Part shown: piece by piece, positions 14,054 through 19,977 of the stretch
Numbering within the stretch: the stretch's first letter is position 1
Layout: every line of letters begins with the position of its first letter
Virus record (IMG/VR): IMGVR_UViG_3300010885_029758
Coordinates: 1 to 24,525 of that record
Direction: 5' to 3' (one strand)
DNA from: a virus
DNA length: 24,525 bases
The notes under the pieces: generated by a model
Told to the model about the DNA's origin: nothing
Databases searched by the model: none
Seen by the model: the letters and a program-made list of their open reading frames with translations, nothing else
Program-made: the position numbers and the translations under genes

Positions 14054-15982
14054 TTATGCGCCAATATCTACCAATTCACATTCTCCACTTACACAAGCAA
14101 GTGATTGAGAACCAGTAGTATTATCTTCGGTTTCGTATAAAGATAGATTTTCCCAAGCAATATGCTTTGGCATCTTTTTTACGAATGCTTCATATTCTTC
14201 TTTTGTAGCATCCTGATAAGGAGCTTGTACATAGGTGTGTTCTGAGTAGGGAAGAAATGAAACACCAGATAATTCGTCAAAATGTTTAAATACCCAAGCA
14301 CCAACTTCCATCCATTCGTCTTCACGAATAGAAACGGTAATTGATGGTTTGTGCTCGCACCAATGTCTTTGATAAGTTAACCAAACATCTAAATGTTCAA
14401 TTGCCGTAAGATCATTACGTTTAATTGCATTTTTTGGTGCTTTCATTGGAAATGAAAAAACTGTAGTGTCATTTGGTTTCATAAAATCATCTTCGGCGGG
14501 AATACCAGAATCTTTAAGGAACTGAGTTAGTGGATCTTTCTTATCCCCACGCACAGTACGAATATAGTAATCACTATGCCAAGGATGCATACCAGATGAT
14601 ACACCAACTAACTGAGATACTGTTCCAGATGGTTTAACACAAGTAATTGCTGCGGATGGATTAATGCCAATTTTACCTGCTTCTTCAATATTTGTTGTTA
14701 CTGCAAGCTCTCTAAGGAAATCAAGTGTCTTAGATAGTTTATCTAGACCTTGCTGACCTGACATATACTTATGACCAAACTGACCTGTCAAAGAAACGCC
14801 AAGTAGACGCTCTTCTTCTGTATTATCTTTCCAGATTTTACGAAGATACTTGAAATCTGTAAGTGTTGACTGCCAAGTTCCAAGAATTGTAGCAAGTTCT
14901 ACCTTACGAGCAATATCTTCAACTGAGTCATCTTCACGAAGTACAACCTCTGAAAGATTACAGAACTGATATGGTCGTAGAATAATTTCAGAGCATGGAT
15001 TAGTTCCATAATGAACTTCTGGGTCTCTACGACCAAACTTAGAAGCTTGTGACTGAGCAGCCTTTACATTGTAAATACCACGCTCACCAGACTTAGAGTC
15101 ATACACTGATTTCCATTCTGCAATAAAGTCATTCATTTCTGGCTTACCAGCAAATGCAACTGAATTGTTTGATAATGCTCTTTGTGGATGATTTTCCCAC
15201 CATGCACCTGCTTTTGCAGTTGCCATATCATGATCGTTAAGATCTGAAAGAGAAATCATGGCACTACGGCGTACACCACCAACTACAACTACCTCACCAA
15301 TCTTACACATAATATCATGTGCTTCAATTGGCTTTAGTTTGCGACCAGCAGCATTACGAAATGTTTTGATTGTGAAATCAAAAAGATTAACTAGCGGTTG
15401 TGGACCCGATGCACGACCACCAAATGTTTTTAGTCTTGCTCCAGCAGGTCTAACCTTAGTTACATCAATTGCAGGAATCTGACCTTGATACAACAAAGCA
15501 ATAAGTTCACGAAGAGCTTTTGACCAGCCCGCCTTTGAATCCTCTACAACAATAATTGTTTCGGTCTTTTCAAATTTTTCTGCAATTACTGGAAGTTTAT
15601 TCACATATACACTCTCTACTGAGAAACCTACCCCTGTTCCACACATAAGAATATACATTGCCTCATCGAATGAACGAAGTGAGTCGACAGGAAGAAATGA
15701 ACAGTTATATCCTGCTACATGATCTCGTTCTAATGCAGGACCTGCGGTCATAACAGAACGCATAGATGGCATAACATTTCTATCGAATACAAATTGTTTT
15801 AATTCTGTAACAAGCTTCTCATCTGGAGCATAGCTATGTTTTTCTTTGAGATGCTTCTGAATATAATCGAAGTATCTATCTACGGTCTCTGACCAAGTTT
15901 CTCGTCTATTTTCTTCACCAAGCCAACGAGCATAACGGCTTAGAGCAATAAAGTTTTCATAAGGATTTTCAATCCCACTCAT
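14054..15982 (-). CDS. nrdJ: Class II adenosylcobalamin-dependent ribonucleoside-triphosphate reductase
   Basis: This enzyme makes deoxynucleotides from ribonucleoside triphosphates with vitamin B12 coenzyme and without oxygen. The 642-residue chain is shorter than the Lactobacillus enzyme (about 739). It keeps the key residues: Cys94 (GYNCSFLPVD); the NPCSE active loop with Asn328, radical Cys330 and Glu332; partner Cys341 exactly 11 residues on (YQFCNLSE); the CVKPSGTVSQLVGVSSGMHP loop; and the C-terminal redox pair Cys630/Cys635 (CVSGEC). It is a single-subunit enzyme, consistent with there being no second subunit. ATG 15982 has GGTG upstream and a TGATACACT box. It supplies nucleotides for phage DNA and implies the host makes or imports cobalamin. 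Confidence 0.93.
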   Translation of the reverse strand: MSGIENPYENFIALSRYARWLGEENRRETWSETVDRYFDYIQKHLKEKHSYAPDEKLVTELKQFVFDRNVMPSMRSVMTAGPALERDHVAGYNCSFLPVDSLRSFDEAMYILMCGTGVGFSVESVYVNKLPVIAEKFEKTETIIVVEDSKAGWSKALRELIALLYQGQIPAIDVTKVRPAGARLKTFGGRASGPQPLVNLFDFTIKTFRNAAGRKLKPIEAHDIMCKIGEVVVVGGVRRSAMISLSDLNDHDMATAKAGAWWENHPQRALSNNSVAFAGKPEMNDFIAEWKSVYDSKSGERGIYNVKAAQSQASKFGRRDPEVHYGTNPCSEIILRPYQFCNLSEVVLREDDSVEDIARKVELATILGTWQSTLTDFKYLRKIWKDNTEEERLLGVSLTGQFGHKYMSGQQGLDKLSKTLDFLRELAVTTNIEEAGKIGINPSAAITCVKPSGTVSQLVGVSSGMHPWHSDYYIRTVRGDKKDPLTQFLKDSGIPAEDDFMKPNDTTVFSFPMKAPKNAIKRNDLTAIEHLDVWLTYQRHWCEHKPSITVSIREDEWMEVGAWVFKHFDELSGVSFLPYSEHTYVQAPYQDATKEEYEAFVKKMPKHIAWENLSLYETEDNTTGSQSLACVSGECELVDIGA

Positions 15983-16016
15983 AATAACACCTTTTTCAAT
16001 TTTGATTTAGACATCT

Positions 16017-16025
16017 AGTGTATCA
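16017..16025 (-). promoter_or_regulatory. Extended -10 promoter of the reductase gene (TGATACACT)
   Basis: The minus strand has TGATACACT, 35 bases before the start at 15982. It fits the TGnTAnAmT form of the left-arm promoters less perfectly than most. Confidence 0.45.
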
Positions 16026-16035
16026 TTGTTTTTTT

Positions 16036-17013
16036 CTAAAATCTAGATTTTTGAATTTTTTTCAATCTTCCGACAGCAGGTCTTGTAACTAGCTCCCAGT
16101 CATATTCTTCATGAATTTTAAGAGCATTCTTAAATGCTACTGCACAATATTTATCATAGTTTTCTACAACCTCTACCATATGTTGAGACAATTGCTCCAT
16201 ACTTGGTCTAAGCATGTTTCCAATGTGTACTTCTTGCCAAGGACTCATAGCTATTTCAGATTCAAGGGGTAGGGTAATTCTATTTGCGTATTCCGCCCAC
16301 CCGCTTGTACAAATTGTTGGAATTCCCATAGCCATTGCCTGAAGTGGATTAAATCCAAAACCCTCGCCCCAAGAAGGATAAACAAAACATTGAACAGATG
16401 AATACAAATCAATGAGTTGCTCACGAGAAACAACATCTGTCATAATTGTAATATTGTTATACTTGATATCGGGTGGGAGTCCAAGAGTTTGCAACTTATG
16501 ACTACCAGTACATTTCATAATAAGACGATATCTAGGATCATTGCCATATAGTCTTGCAAATGTATCAACAACAAGTTGACCATCTTTGCGGTCAAAGGGT
16601 TCTCCAATGTGCAGGAAGGTAAATGGTTGTGATCTATCCCATCTTCTTTTCATTGGATAAAATGCGTGATCTATTCCATGTAGGTAAACAAAAACTTCTT
16701 TATCAAGTTTGGCTTCAAAAATTTTCTTATTCCATTGAGATGTAGTCCATATTTCATCACATTGTTGTAAGCCTGGATACCAATCTGCATGAAATTCTGT
16801 TGATTCCCAAGGTGTATAACCAATTTTATATTGATTTTCGAACCAGGAATACTGAGGCGGTTGACAGAAAGAAATACCAATATTGGCTTCACTATCCAGT
16901 ACAACTGGATCTAAGCCTAACTTTTTCATATTTTGAAACATATGCCAAGAAGCATTGCCAAAGCCTAGAGCTACATACATATATTCGGGGGCACCTGAGA
17001 AGGAAACTTTCAT
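16036..17013 (-). CDS. GT4-family glycosyltransferase
   Basis: This is a 325-residue GT-B-fold protein. Signs: the N-terminal YVALGFGNASWHM, HGID at 112-115, the C-terminal domain start FTFLHIGEPFDRKDG at 131-145, and the sugar-nucleotide site EGFGFNPLQA at 217-226 (E-x7-E type) followed by MAMGIPTICTS. GT4 enzymes move sugars from nucleotide donors, retaining the anomer. Targets could be phage virion proteins, modified phage DNA or host cell-surface glycans; the sequence does not say which. The start codon follows a TATACT -10 box by six bases, so the mRNA is probably leaderless. It is the first gene of the minus-strand arm, facing the early plus-strand genes. Confidence 0.85.
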   Translation of the reverse strand: MKVSFSGAPEYMYVALGFGNASWHMFQNMKKLGLDPVVLDSEANIGISFCQPPQYSWFENQYKIGYTPWESTEFHADWYPGLQQCDEIWTTSQWNKKIFEAKLDKEVFVYLHGIDHAFYPMKRRWDRSQPFTFLHIGEPFDRKDGQLVVDTFARLYGNDPRYRLIMKCTGSHKLQTLGLPPDIKYNNITIMTDVVSREQLIDLYSSVQCFVYPSWGEGFGFNPLQAMAMGIPTICTSGWAEYANRITLPLESEIAMSPWQEVHIGNMLRPSMEQLSQHMVEVVENYDKYCAVAFKNALKIHEEYDWELVTRPAVGRLKKIQKSRF

Positions 17014-17019
17014 TTGAAA

Positions 17020-17048
17020 AGTATAGCATAATTGTTTTAATTTGACAC
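17020..17048 (-). promoter_or_regulatory. Divergent promoter, minus side (leaderless glycosyltransferase mRNA)
   Basis: The minus strand has GTGTCA (17048-17043), 17 bases, then TATACT (17025-17020) with extended TGC before it. The ATG at 17013 comes six bases after the -10 box. The -35 overlaps that of the plus-strand promoter. Confidence 0.75.
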
Positions 17049-17070
17049 TTTTAAATTTACTCGCTATAAT
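17042..17070 (+). promoter_or_regulatory. Divergent promoter, plus side, perfect sigma-70 consensus
   Basis: TTGACA (17042-17047), a 17-base spacer, TATAAT (17065-17070). Both hexamers and the spacing are ideal for the main sigma factor, so this should be a strong early promoter needing no activator. It shares bases with the minus-strand -35 box. Confidence 0.9.
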
Positions 17071-17169
17071 CCTTATATATATAGATAAGGGGTATATAAT
17101 ATATATATAATATATAACTAATATAGATAATATATTAATATATATAATATTATATTATTAATAATAATA
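17071..17169 (+). other. AT-rich leader between the early promoter and the first early gene
   Basis: About 100 bases made almost only of A and T, with many TATA/ATAT palindromes, apart from one AAGGGG. No ribosome binding site stands just before the ATG at 17170. The stretch could stay unfolded to ease translation, form weak hairpins, or contain further -10-like boxes. I see no gene in it. Confidence 0.6.
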
Positions 17170-17406
17170 ATGGAATTTAAAGTATTTGTGAGATATTATC
17201 GACTTTCTACTTTTGATAATAAATTGCCTGAAATTTTGTGTGCAAATGACGCAGAGCATATGTCACTTATTCCAGCAATTGACGAGCATGACAATATTTG
17301 GTTAGAGTGCTATGCTTGCGGATACACACTAAGACCAGGCTTAGATATGTATAATAAACTCAGTAAGGCGGTACAGGAAATAGATGGCGAATCTGCAGGA
17401 TATTAG
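17170..17406 (+). CDS. Early small protein with possible zinc-binding cysteines
   Basis: This is a 78-residue protein, MEFKVFVRYYRLSTFDNKLP onward. A single Cys near residue 28 and the close pair C-Y-A-C (LECYACGYTL) at about 54-57, followed by a helix, resemble small actinophage proteins that sense or bind zinc. Not recognised further. It is the first gene after the strong divergent promoter, so one of the earliest expressed. The ATG has only AT bases upstream; no Shine-Dalgarno is seen. The 3' end overlaps the next gene by 23 bases. Confidence 0.65.
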   Translation: MEFKVFVRYYRLSTFDNKLPEILCANDAEHMSLIPAIDEHDNIWLECYACGYTLRPGLDMYNKLSKAVQEIDGESAGY

Positions 17407-17611
17407 TCCAGAAGAACCTAAAATTAATTCAGAGGCTCTCTACGAGCTTCTAGGAGGCATGTATATCCAATTGCTTCGTGTATACGACCTATTGGCTCTT
17501 ATAGCATCAGGTGATAGTAATAATACTAAAGTAGAGCAATTGATTTCTTTGCATGAGTCAGGAAAGGTCCTGTCTCCAGATCCCGCCCTAGTGTTGGATG
17601 ATAATGAATAA
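17384..17611 (+). CDS. Small early protein, function unknown
   Basis: This is a 75-residue protein, MANLQDISPEEPKINSEALY onward, mostly helical (YELLGGMYIQLLRVYDLLAL) with an acidic end. No motif is recognised. An AGGAAATAG site lies just before the ATG, and it overlaps genes on both sides, which suggests translational coupling in the early operon. Confidence 0.65.
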   Translation: MANLQDISPEEPKINSEALYELLGGMYIQLLRVYDLLALIASGDSNNTKVEQLISLHESGKVLSPDPALVLDDNE

Positions 17612-17669
17612 AATAATTTTTGCACTATTGATACTATGGTGGTTTACTTATGCCTATTCAGGAAAGTAA
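17604..17669 (+). CDS. 21-residue hydrophobic peptide
   Basis: The ORF starts MNKIIFALLILWWFTYAYS and ends with Gly-Lys. It is one membrane-spanning segment with a positive N end. It overlaps the genes on both sides, and its ribosome binding site is weak. It may be a real membrane microprotein, matching several others in this window, or only a translational bridge. Confidence 0.4.
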   Translation: MNKIIFALLILWWFTYAYSGK

Positions 17670-17874
17670 TCTAAGTATATTTGTGTGTCCGTATTGTTTT
17701 GACTATAAAATGCTATATCAGAAGCCTATGAGTGTAAATGCGACAAACTCAATGCATGAACATATGATTTCTTGCTCCCCCCGCCGAAAAAGTATGATAC
17801 AAGATGCAATTAATAAAACAATTGACGAAAATTATGATCTTCTGCTACAATTAGGTGATTCTGATGATGAGTAA
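17650..17874 (+). CDS. Small zinc-finger-like protein
   Basis: This is a 74-residue protein, MPIQESNLSIFVCPYCFDYK onward. C13-P-Y-C16 and later H36-EHMISC make a plausible C2HC zinc site. It ends acidic (LLLQLGDSDDE). GGTGG lies seven bases before the ATG. A nucleic-acid or protein-binding role is possible; no function is shown. It sits in the early operon of small cysteine-containing proteins. Confidence 0.65.
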   Translation: MPIQESNLSIFVCPYCFDYKMLYQKPMSVNATNSMHEHMISCSPRRKSMIQDAINKTIDENYDLLLQLGDSDDE

Positions 17875-17974
17875 TATGACTCTAGAGGAATTTGCAGAGA
17901 TTTTACACAAAGTTATCTCAAGAGATGACTACGATTTAACAGAAAGAGAACAAAATAATGTCTTGGACAACTAA
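17867..17974 (+). CDS. 35-residue acidic helical peptide
   Basis: The ORF encodes MSNMTLEEFAEILHKVISRD followed by DYDLTEREQNNVLDN. It is an amphipathic helix and acidic. It overlaps the previous gene by 8 bases and the next by 17. No motif is recognised. The packed overlaps on both sides speak for a real gene, but the ribosome binding site (AGGTGAT, 12 bases off) is poor. Confidence 0.5.
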   Translation: MSNMTLEEFAEILHKVISRDDYDLTEREQNNVLDN

Positions 17975-18137
17975 AATGGGTGTTTTGACCTGCCATAAGT
18001 GCAAAAAGTTCAAAATGTCAGTAAGAATTCCATTCAACAAAATTACAATGGATGAATTTGACAAGCATACAACAGCTTGTGTAGGAAATCCTTACAAAGA
18101 TTCTAAACCAACCAATGTTACACTTGGATATAACTAA
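17958..18137 (+). CDS. 59-residue zinc-finger-like protein
   Basis: The ORF starts MSWTTKMGVLTCHKCKKFKM. C12-H-K-C15, a Lys-rich strand, then H37-TTAC41 form a C2HC zinc-finger pattern like that of the 74-residue neighbour at 17650, so the two may be distant relatives. Basic overall, which suits nucleic-acid binding, but nothing proves it. It is the last of the overlapping early genes; a small AAATAC/GTATTT hairpin follows at 18139-18154. Confidence 0.65.
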   Translation: MSWTTKMGVLTCHKCKKFKMSVRIPFNKITMDEFDKHTTACVGNPYKDSKPTNVTLGYN

Positions 18138-18172
18138 TAAATACAGTAGTATTTATATAAATTAGGAGAATT

Positions 18173-18334
18173 ATGAAAATTTTATCAGTTTTTTACTTAT
18201 TTTTACTTTCACTTGTTGCCAAGAGTGCTATATCTGATGTCAGAAGCAATAGGATAAGTGTTTCTGATCTTTTATTTCCCGCATTTTTTATTTTTATATG
18301 TCTTATTGTCATATTTTCGGTGCTTACTGCATGA
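18173..18334 (+). CDS. 53-residue membrane protein
   Basis: The ORF starts MKILSVFYLFLLSLVAKSAI and has two hydrophobic stretches (residues 3-20 and 34-52) joined by a charged loop (DVRSNRISVSD). A good AGGAGA site is five bases or so before the ATG. Its TGA overlaps the next ATG in ATGA, so the two membrane proteins are probably made together. It could alter the host envelope, for example in exclusion or lysis timing; no holin signature is clear. Confidence 0.65.
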   Translation: MKILSVFYLFLLSLVAKSAISDVRSNRISVSDLLFPAFFIFICLIVIFSVLTA

Positions 18335-18489
18335 ATTTTGTAAATTTTCTGACTTTAGGTCTGATATTGTATCCAATATTTTATTTTATGTTTCCAAATC
18401 AGAGATATAAGCTGCATCCCTTGTCATATGTTAGCTGGATATTTATCTCTTATGTATTTTATTTGTTTTTTGGATCCCGCCATTCTTAA
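18331..18489 (+). CDS. 52-residue membrane protein, coupled partner
   Basis: Start ATG at 18331 overlaps the stop of the previous gene in ATGA. An earlier in-frame ATG at 18298 exists, but has no binding site and would overlap more. The protein MNFVNFLTLGLILYPIFYFM onward has two hydrophobic segments with a basic loop (NQRYKLHP) and a Gly-Ser-Arg-His-Ser end. Gene pair of two small two-pass membrane proteins, function unknown. Confidence 0.6.
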   Translation: MNFVNFLTLGLILYPIFYFMFPNQRYKLHPLSYVSWIFISYVFYLFFGSRHS

Positions 18490-18491
18490 AA

Positions 18492-18507
18492 TGTGACGAA
18501 TCTCACA
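18492..18507. promoter_or_regulatory. CRP/GlxR-type palindrome TGTGA-N6-TCACA
   Basis: TGTGACGAATCTCACA is a perfect match to the Crp-family operator. In Actinobacteria, Crp-like GlxR proteins bind this. It lies just after the early operon and has no promoter visibly next to it, so its role is unclear. Confidence 0.45.
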
Positions 18508-18575
18508 TATAAATTCAGTTTTGGCAAAATGTTAATATATTTTAAATTTGTATCATACACATTTTTAATCAGTCT

Positions 18576-18610
18576 ATAAAAAAAGATAGTGCGCCCATAC
18601 GGGCACACTA
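18576..18610 (-). terminator. Strong terminator of the minus-strand microgene pair
   Basis: On the minus strand a 10-bp stem (TAGTGTGCCC / GGGCGCACTA with one G-T pair, loop GTAT) is followed by TCTTTTTTTAT. It closes the small minus-strand unit and faces the end of the early plus-strand genes. Confidence 0.9.
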
Positions 18611-18628
18611 CTTAAGTCTATGAAATAG

Positions 18629-18748
18629 TTATTCTGCGATTGCTTCGCAGATTAGGCATAAGTTATTTTCAAAAGGTGCTAACTTATCGCCACACTCAAC
18701 ACACTTAGCGTTAGTGATAACCTCAACATCGTTATCGTAGTCGTACAT
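18629..18748 (-). CDS. 39-residue zinc-ribbon microprotein
   Basis: The ORF reads MYDYDNDVEVITNAKCVECG then DKLAPFENNLCLICEAIAE. Two CxxC knuckles (C16-VE-C19 and C31-LI-C34) make a rubredoxin-like zinc ribbon. It is a clear paralogue of the plus-strand protein at 20002 (KCAVCGDKL...ENSICILCED). The ATG comes right after the stop of the upstream gene, with GAGGTAAAG as binding site. Zinc ribbons this small often act on RNA polymerase or other host proteins; that role is only a guess here. Confidence 0.75.
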   Translation of the reverse strand: MYDYDNDVEVITNAKCVECGDKLAPFENNLCLICEAIAE

Positions 18749-18883
18749 TTACTTTACCTCTTTCATTTGGTTGACTAATTCTTTATAGTGGCGTGTCTGC
18801 TTAGGTTTAGCGTAGGTATCAAAACCCCAAGCAATAATAGCGACAGTCTGGATGATTAGTAATGCGATGCGAATTATGTTCAT
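18749..18883 (-). CDS. 44-residue single-pass membrane microprotein
   Basis: The ORF starts MNIIRIALLIIQTVAIIAWG, one membrane segment, followed by a basic tail (KPKQTRHYKELVNQMKEVK). The ATG at 18883 lies six bases after the -10 box TACTTT of a PafBC-type promoter, so the message is probably leaderless. It is first of a two-gene unit with the zinc-ribbon gene, separated by no bases, and ends at a strong terminator. Confidence 0.65.
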   Translation of the reverse strand: MNIIRIALLIIQTVAIIAWGFDTYAKPKQTRHYKELVNQMKEVK

Positions 18884-18889
18884 ACAACT

Positions 18890-18911
18890 AAAGTAGCACA
18901 TAACGCAGACA
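18890..18911 (-). promoter_or_regulatory. PafBC-type (RecA-NDp) promoter 1, minus strand
   Basis: TGTCTGCG, eight bases, TACTTT. The R of the consensus TGTCR is T here, so it is the least perfect of the sixteen. TTGACA lies upstream. Drives the two minus-strand microgenes. Confidence 0.65.
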
Positions 18912-18945
18912 TTTTTTGTCAATTCCCGCCTAATTTTTATAAAAC

Positions 18946-18957
18946 ATTGTATACAAT
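18946..18957. repeat. Palindrome ATTGTATACAAT, copy 1
   Basis: A perfect 12-bp palindrome followed by CTTTTTTTATTT. The same sequence with the same T-rich tail is found at 19063-19074, so the pair flanks the hairpin repeat R1. It looks like an operator (GntR-type sites have this form). Confidence 0.6.
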
Positions 18958-18973
18958 CTTTTTTTATTTTATC

Positions 18974-19048
18974 GGCGTGTCGATTTGACAGATCAGGAGC
19001 TGCGGGGCTACCCCCGCCTTTGCTATATTTGTCAAGCTACGACACACC
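18974..19048 (+). repeat. Nested hairpin repeat R1
   Basis: Outer arms GGCGTGTCG and CGACACACC, middle arms TTGACA and TGTCAA, and an inner GCGGGG-CTAC-CCCCGC hairpin. TCTCTGG follows. It has no third C-rich arm before the inner hairpin, unlike the other copies. Part of the 274-base gap 18884-19157, which otherwise holds only promoters and two palindromes. Confidence 0.8.
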
Positions 19049-19062
19049 CTATTTTTCTCTGG

Positions 19063-19074
19063 ATTGTATACAAT
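19063..19074. repeat. Palindrome ATTGTATACAAT, copy 2
   Basis: Identical to copy 1 and followed by the same T-rich tail; overlaps the TCTCTGG end of R1. Confidence 0.6.
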
Positions 19075-19108
19075 CTTTTTTATTTATTTTAGTGTTTCGT
19101 GTTGTTTT

Positions 19109-19130
19109 TGTCGGTGGCGTGTGTTAGTTT
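19109..19130 (+). promoter_or_regulatory. PafBC-type promoter 2 (perfect consensus)
   Basis: TTGTCGGTG, eight bases (GCGTGTGT), TAGTTT: every defined position of tTGTCRgtg-N8-TAgnnT is met. 28 bases before the start at 19158. Confidence 0.85.
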
Positions 19131-19157
19131 TATCTTGTAAGCAAAAAAGGAGAAAAA

Positions 19158-19259
19158 ATGCTAACAGTTCTAAAGGTTCTAATGGTTCTAAGCGTTGCGC
19201 TATTTGTAACTCTTGTAGTGCTTGAACTAAAGCCAAACAAATACACCGACAAATTCTAA
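19158..19259 (+). CDS. 33-residue membrane microprotein (MLT family, copy 1)
   Basis: The ORF starts MLTVLKVLMVLSVALFVTLV, one membrane segment, followed by a short polar end (ELKPNKYTDKF). An AAGGAG site is seven or so bases before the ATG. It is a paralogue of the protein at 19482 (MLTFLNVTMVLAVVVF). Function unknown; damage-type promoter. Confidence 0.65.
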   Translation: MLTVLKVLMVLSVALFVTLVVLELKPNKYTDKF

Positions 19260-19261
19260 CC

Positions 19262-19276
19262 CACGCCTACGGCGTG
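19262..19276 (+). repeat. Small hairpin, degenerate R outer arm
   Basis: CACGCC-TAC-GGCGTG followed by TCG: the outer arm GGCGTGTCG of the R repeat with its own pairing partner and no inner hairpin. Marks the end of the first MLT gene. Confidence 0.6.
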
Positions 19277-19289
19277 TCGTTACTAAAAA

Positions 19290-19311
19290 TGTCAGTAGGG
19301 TGTGCTACATT
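19290..19311 (+). promoter_or_regulatory. PafBC-type promoter 3, upstream of the structured RNA
   Basis: TGTCAGTA, GGGTGTGC, TACATT. Transcription would begin at about 19318, just before the RNA at 19338-19441. Confidence 0.8.
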
Positions 19312-19337
19312 ATTACTATAACTAAATAGAGGTAAAA

Positions 19338-19441
19338 AGAATCAAGTCTCGGACATAGGGTAGATGACTTCACTAGGTCAGGACATAGAGCCACCAAAAA
19401 ATTGGATTCGGCTGGATACATAGGCACTAAGACTTGATTCT
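19338..19441 (+). ncRNA. Candidate structured RNA, three-stem, closed by a 12-bp helix
   Basis: Bases 19338-19349 (AGAATCAAGTCT) pair perfectly with 19430-19441 (AGACTTGATTCT), with three more pairs beyond a mismatch. Inside are two hairpins: TGAC/GTCA (19365-19380), and AGCC/GGCT with nested CCAA/TTGG (19389-19413). The three single-stranded joints each carry the same element: GGACATAG at 19351 and 19381, and GGATACATAG at 19414. A T-rich tail follows. It starts about 20 bases after a PafBC-type promoter and lies before a membrane microgene. A 19-codon ORF (19364-19423) fits inside but has no good binding site. It could be a small regulatory RNA or a leader with switch function. I do not recognise a known family. 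Confidence 0.6.
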
Positions 19442-19481
19442 CTTTATCTTTATTTAGTACCCAACAAACAAAGGAAAATAA

Positions 19482-19592
19482 ATGCTAACTTTTCTAAATG
19501 TAACAATGGTTCTAGCGGTTGTGGTGTTTGCTTCTTTGCCGTTCGTATTTATCTGGGCAGCCGTTGCAGATGATAAGGACAGCAAAAAATAA
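19482..19592 (+). CDS. 36-residue membrane microprotein (MLT family, copy 2)
   Basis: The ORF starts MLTFLNVTMVLAVVVFASLP, one membrane segment, then FVFIWAAVADDKDSKK. Sequence and start resemble the 33-residue protein at 19158. AAAGGA is seven bases or so upstream. It lies about 40 bases after the structured RNA, which would be in its leader if they are co-transcribed. Confidence 0.65.
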   Translation: MLTFLNVTMVLAVVVFASLPFVFIWAAVADDKDSKK

Positions 19593-19594
19593 TC

Positions 19595-19690
19595 GGCGTG
19601 TCGGCTTGACAAGCTGTCCCCTGCGGGGCTACCCCCGCAGTCGGGCGTGTCGTGTTACGGGGATCTAAAAAATCTCTGGCGTGTCGTTAC
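19595..19690 (+). repeat. Nested hairpin repeat R2
   Basis: GGCGTGTCG, CTTGACA, then CTGCGGGG-CTAC-CCCCGCAG (8 bp) with an alternative CCCC/GGGG pairing upstream, and the GGGATCTAAAAAATCTCTGG type of 3' half instead of TGTCAAG. Sits between the MLT gene and promoter 4. Confidence 0.8.
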
Positions 19691-19696
19691 CAAAAA

Positions 19697-19718
19697 TGTC
19701 GGTGGGGTGTGCTATGGT
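19697..19718 (+). promoter_or_regulatory. PafBC-type promoter 4
   Basis: TGTCGGTG, GGGTGTGC, TATGGT, followed by a leader with AACGAAAGGG. Confidence 0.85.
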
Positions 19719-19742
19719 GTAACTATAACGAAAGGGCAAAAA

Positions 19743-19952
19743 ATGACAATTTATGTAGATTTTGAAGTAATGGAAAATCGTGAGTTTGTAAAGGCTAACC
19801 CAAACAACTCTCGCCTAGTAAATACAGTTTTAGATTCTTGCAAGGGTGACGCTAATTGCACCAACCTAAACGAAATCCGTTCAAAAGATTTTGGGTTTAT
19901 AACTTGGTACTGCCCCGAACACTACCACCTAGCAACTTGGGCTAACGACTAA
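19743..19952 (+). CDS. 69-residue protein of a duplicated cysteine-containing family
   Basis: The ORF starts MTIYVDFEVMENREFVKANP. It shares its layout with the protein at 21384 (MTVFVSGEVEENRILASEQP), with a VxxxxLxxC start of the second half, an Asn-rich turn (CTNLNEIRS / CDNRLEVFQ), and an FxxWxC end (FGFITWYC / ADFISWLC). Cysteines in the second half may bind metal. Function unknown. An upstream GTG in the same frame lies in the promoter and is not used; GAAAGGG spaces to this ATG. Confidence 0.7.
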   Translation: MTIYVDFEVMENREFVKANPNNSRLVNTVLDSCKGDANCTNLNEIRSKDFGFITWYCPEHYHLATWAND

Positions 19953-19955
19953 AAA

Positions 19956-19977
19956 TGTCAGACCCTTGTGCTAGATT
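19956..19977 (+). promoter_or_regulatory. PafBC-type promoter 5
   Basis: TGTCAGAC, CCTTGTGC, TAGATT. It begins three bases after the stop codon of the previous gene. Confidence 0.8.

Noticed and set aside
18298-18330. Earlier start for the membrane protein at 18331
   Set aside because: It would overlap the upstream gene by 37 bases without a binding site; ATGA coupling at 18331 is better.
19338-19441. tRNA gene in the folded region
   Set aside because: No acceptor, anticodon or T-loop pattern fits; the closing stem is 12 bp rather than 7.
19647-19742. Longer reading frame start (GTG) for the gene at 19743
   Set aside because: It would translate the hairpin repeat and promoter 4; the ATG at 19743 has the ribosome binding site.
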